A stretch of 7,987 nt of DNA, taken from Dehalococcoidia bacterium. GTDB lineage: Bacteria; Chloroflexota; Dehalococcoidia; Bin125. Positions 5,932 to 7,987 of the stretch are shown here, one piece after another. The notes under the pieces were generated by a model. That model did no database searches. It had not been told where the DNA came from and was given only the letters and a program-made list of their open reading frames with translations. Position 1 is the stretch's first letter; each line of letters opens with the position of its first letter. The translations under genes and the position numbers were made by a program. The stretch is from NCBI GenBank assembly GCA_007571275.1, contig RKRS01000061.1, positions 1 to 7,987 on the forward strand. The letters run 5' to 3'.

Positions 5932-6115
5932 ATCAGTCCAGAGCGGTCAACCGCCCAATAAGTCCGGGCGCATCCTTGCGCAAGTACCAGTGTACAGGAT
6001 TCCTACAGTCCCGTCCGCAGCTCTGATCCCCCTATCCCCGACGAGGGAGAAGACCCCCCGTAGAAGCCTGATCCTGCGTAGGCAGGGGACAATGGAGAGA
6101 GCCAGCAGGGTTTGC
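5932..6115. other. Intergenic stretch with G- and C-runs, no gene seen
   Basis: No coding signal is apparent. On the minus strand it holds a small hairpin CCTGC/GCAGG (6086-6073), a segment of C and G runs (6027-6060), a CGCCC/GGGCG arm pair and a short GCGG-TTGA-CCGC stem-loop before the terminator-like hairpin. TACACT (minus, near 5993) resembles a -10 box but has a poor -35 partner, so no promoter can be assigned with confidence. Confidence 0.4.
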
Positions 6116-6592
6116 TTACCGTGAGATCCATGGGGTCTCGTTCGCTGGCAGCGCGGGCGTGATCCACCACGTGTAGCCCTCCGCCAGGCGTGTGAACTCT
6201 GACCAGAGGTCGGACCCCGACCAGATATCGGGAAACTGAGCCACGTCGTTGGCCTGATCGGGGATGAGTCCTGCCAGTGAATCGGGGAATGTCTCAAAGT
6301 AGATGATGAAGATCACGCGCCGAATCTCGCCGTAGTCCGTCACGGAGTAGAAATGCAGTCGGCCGCCGAACAGCTGGGCGGCGCCCTGCGCCTGCAGTTC
6401 GATGTTCTGGCGGATCGCGTCGTAGTGCTCCCGGCGCACATCAACCAGATTCACGCCGTAGTACGGGGGATCCAGCGACGGCATCTCCTGAGTAAACCGC
6501 TCGCCCCACCGAGGCGCATCCGGTCCGATTGCTGGAAGCGGATGAAAGGCGGACGGAAACTCTTGATGGGAGAGCTTTGACGAGGAAACCAT
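6116..6592 (-). CDS. Uncharacterised 158-residue protein
   Basis: I do not recognise this protein. Reading from ATG 6592 to TAA 6118-6116 gives 158 residues with ordinary composition: aromatic and hydrophobic segments such as LHFYSVTDYGEIRR and VIFIIYFETFP, and many Pro and Trp toward the end. There is no signal peptide, no clear membrane span and no cysteine or obvious catalytic motif. Pattern and codon use look coding: G/C-rich third positions, and the opposite-strand frames have implausible composition. The open frame extends upstream to 6688, but that part is a basic, low-complexity stretch (KSRSWRRRQQ) and is probably not translated. No Shine-Dalgarno precedes ATG 6592; TATGCT a few bases upstream could be a -10 box, so the message may be nearly leaderless (inferred, weak). 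It is divergent from the radical SAM gene and 225 bases upstream of the PIN/TRAM gene. Confidence 0.65.
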   Translation of the reverse strand: MVSSSKLSHQEFPSAFHPLPAIGPDAPRWGERFTQEMPSLDPPYYGVNLVDVRREHYDAIRQNIELQAQGAAQLFGGRLHFYSVTDYGEIRRVIFIIYFETFPDSLAGLIPDQANDVAQFPDIWSGSDLWSEFTRLAEGYTWWITPALPANETPWISR

Positions 6593-6813
6593 GCAGCGAG
6601 CATACGCTGATGAGCGGCGTACTCGAAACTGACATTGCTGGCGTCTGCGCCAGCTTCGCGATTTCCCAACCGACCGCCATTTCTGCAATGCGCTCCTCAG
6701 CGCCCCTGCCTCGCTCCGAGTGACGCTCCCGGCGCGAATCGTCTCAGCCTGTTCTCTGATAGCGTGAATCTACGAATTGCCTGCTCCTCAGCGGAGCGAC
6801 AGCGAGACGCGTC
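6593..6813. other. Divergent intergenic region, no gene seen
   Basis: This 221-base region separates the unrecognised minus-strand gene from the radical SAM gene. I see no RNA gene or conserved motif. A small stem-loop, GCTCC-TCAGC-GGAGC (6783-6797), lies just before the radical SAM start. No promoter with both boxes near consensus could be picked out on either strand. Confidence 0.4.
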
Positions 6814-7987
6814 ATGCCTACTGTCGACATCGATCCTCTCCTGCGCGGGGTCTCCAAACCCGCCCGCTATGTCGGCGGTGAATGGAATGTGATCGAACAC
6901 GACTGGAACGAGCGCGCCGTCCGCTGGGCCCTGATCTACCCCGACCTCTACGACATCGGCCAGTCCAACGGCGGACTCGCGATCCTCTACGACATCCTCA
7001 ACCACACTGCAGACACGCTGGCCGAGCGCTGCTATACGCCCTGGCCCGACATGGCCGACAGCCTGCGTAGCCACAGCCAGCCGCTCTTCTCACTCGAAAA
7101 TCGTCGCAGCCTGCGCGACTTCGATGCGCTCGGCTTCTCACTCTCGTACGAGCTGACCTACACCAACATCCTCGAGATGCTCGACCTCTCCGGCATCCCG
7201 ATCCACAGTCTCGAACGCACGGATGACGATCCGATCATCCTGGCCGGCGGCTCTGGAGCGCTCGTCCCCGAGCCACTCGCGCCGTTCATCGACGCCTTCG
7301 TGCTGGGCGAGGCCGAAGATGTGATCCTCGAGATCAATCAGCTGCTGCACGAAGCCAAGTCGCAGGGCGCATCCCGCATCGAACTGCTCCGAGCGCTGGC
7401 GCGTACCCCCGGGGTCTATGTTCCGCGTTTCTACGAGTGGCGCTACGCGGACGATGGCACTCCCACCGAGGTCTTCGCCACCGACGACGACGCCTCCGTT
7501 CCCGTGATCAAGCGCTTCCTCCAGGGGCTACCGCCGATCTTGACCAAACCGATCGTCCCCTACCTGCAAACGGTTCATGATCGGGCTGGGATCGAGATCC
7601 AACGCGGTTGCACGCAGGGCTGTCGATTTTGCCAGGCCGGGATGATCTACCGACCCTTGCGCGAGCGCACGCCGGAAGAAGTCGTCGCCGGCGCCAAAGA
7701 ACTGTTCCGCAACACCGGCTTCGATGATCTCTCGCTGGTCTCTCTCTCATCGACTGATCACTCGCAGATCAAGGCCATCGTCCGCGCGCTGCGCTCCGAG
7801 TTCGGCGACGACATCGGCATCTCGTTGCCCTCGACTCGCGTCGACAGCTTCAGCGTCGATGTGGCGTTGCTCTGTTCGCCGCGCAAGAAGCACTCGATGA
7901 CCTTCGCGCCCGAGGCCGGTTCGCAACGCTTGCGCAACGCCGTCAGCAAGGTCGTCGACGAGCAGGACCTGCTCGACGCCGCCCGCC
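6814..7987 (+). CDS. Radical SAM protein, TIGR03960 type, N-terminal 391 residues (runs off right edge)
   Basis: The frame is open from ATG 6814 to the window end; an in-frame stop at 6760-6762 rules out a longer start. The radical SAM signature CTQGCRFC is intact (C266, C270, C273) and would hold the 4Fe-4S cluster that cleaves S-adenosylmethionine. Other family-like blocks are LIYPDLYDIGQSN (40-52), CYTPWPDM (73-80), ILAGGSGALVPEPLAPFIDA (142-161), GEAEDV (165-170) and TFAPEAGSQRLR. The N-terminal domain is often called B12-binding-like in this family, but I see no DxHxxG cobalamin motif here. These proteins usually have about 600 residues, so roughly a third is missing. In many bacteria a DUF2344 (TIGR03936) protein follows; here that would be outside the window. 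The substrate is unknown for the family. The Shine-Dalgarno is weak. Expected product: a cytoplasmic enzyme. Confidence 0.9.
   Translation, partial: MPTVDIDPLLRGVSKPARYVGGEWNVIEHDWNERAVRWALIYPDLYDIGQSNGGLAILYDILNHTADTLAERCYTPWPDMADSLRSHSQPLFSLENRRSLRDFDALGFSLSYELTYTNILEMLDLSGIPIHSLERTDDDPIILAGGSGALVPEPLAPFIDAFVLGEAEDVILEINQLLHEAKSQGASRIELLRALARTPGVYVPRFYEWRYADDGTPTEVFATDDDASVPVIKRFLQGLPPILTKPIVPYLQTVHDRAGIEIQRGCTQGCRFCQAGMIYRPLRERTPEEVVAGAKELFRNTGFDDLSLVSLSSTDHSQIKAIVRALRSEFGDDIGISLPSTRVDSFSVDVALLCSPRKKHSMTFAPEAGSQRLRNAVSKVVDEQDLLDAAR

Noticed and set aside
5109..6026. 305-codon plus-strand frame opposite the PIN/TRAM gene
   Set aside because: It is low-complexity Ser/Thr/Arg/Pro-rich translation, antisense to conserved PIN and TRAM motifs. 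It is a shadow of GC-rich coding sequence.
6593..6688. Extension of the 158-residue gene to ATG 6688
   Set aside because: The added 32 residues are basic and low-complexity with no Shine-Dalgarno, and the coding-like pattern begins at or after 6592.
1..7987. CRISPR array, insertion sequence, prophage, toxin-antitoxin or defence genes
   Set aside because: I saw no direct-repeat array, terminal inverted repeats or transposase motifs. The PIN domain belongs to a TRAM-bearing membrane protein in a conserved housekeeping neighbourhood, not to a VapC-type toxin with an antitoxin partner.

Overview
The window looks like a core-genome segment of a high-GC bacterium, most probably a member of the Chloroflexota (Thermomicrobia-like). 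This placement is an inference. It rests on the gene order PIN/TRAM - ispDF - cysE - cysS, the frequent GTG starts, the G+C-rich codon use, and a secreted protein ending in a sortase-like tail (PTSGSGGL, membrane segment, RRR). I see no mobile element, CRISPR array, prophage gene or recently transferred island.

Layout. (1) Positions 1-589, minus strand: three tRNA genes, read as Thr(TGT), Tyr(GTA), Thr(GGT), lead into the first 22 codons of tuf (EF-Tu), which runs off the left edge. This is the tRNA-tufB arrangement known from E. coli, without the tRNA-Gly. (2) Positions 590-709: a divergent intergenic region. (3) Positions 710-1516, plus strand: a secreted, membrane-anchored protein built from two diverged copies of a two-cysteine repeat, followed by a Met/Asp/Glu-rich linker. 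(4) Positions 1528-5890, minus strand: a run transcribed as PIN/TRAM protein, ispDF (fused MEP-pathway enzyme), cysE (serine acetyltransferase) and cysS (cysteinyl-tRNA synthetase). It converges on the secreted-protein gene, with 11 bases between the two stop codons. (5) Positions 5891-6115: a leader or intergenic stretch with a terminator-like hairpin just before the PIN/TRAM start. (6) Positions 6116-6592, minus strand: a 158-residue protein I do not recognise. (7) Positions 6593-6813: a divergent intergenic region. (8) Position 6814 to the right edge, plus strand: the first 391 residues of a radical SAM protein of the TIGR03960 type, with an intact CxxxCxxC motif.

Function. The minus-strand run joins isoprenoid precursor synthesis (IspD and IspF steps of the MEP pathway) with cysteine synthesis (CysE) and cysteine charging of tRNA (CysRS). 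This is a conserved housekeeping neighbourhood that many bacteria share. The tRNA-tuf cluster serves translation. The parts that are not routine are the duplicated-repeat secreted protein, the unrecognised 158-residue protein, and the possible attenuator ahead of the PIN/TRAM gene. I did not find convincing evidence of a new multi-gene system.
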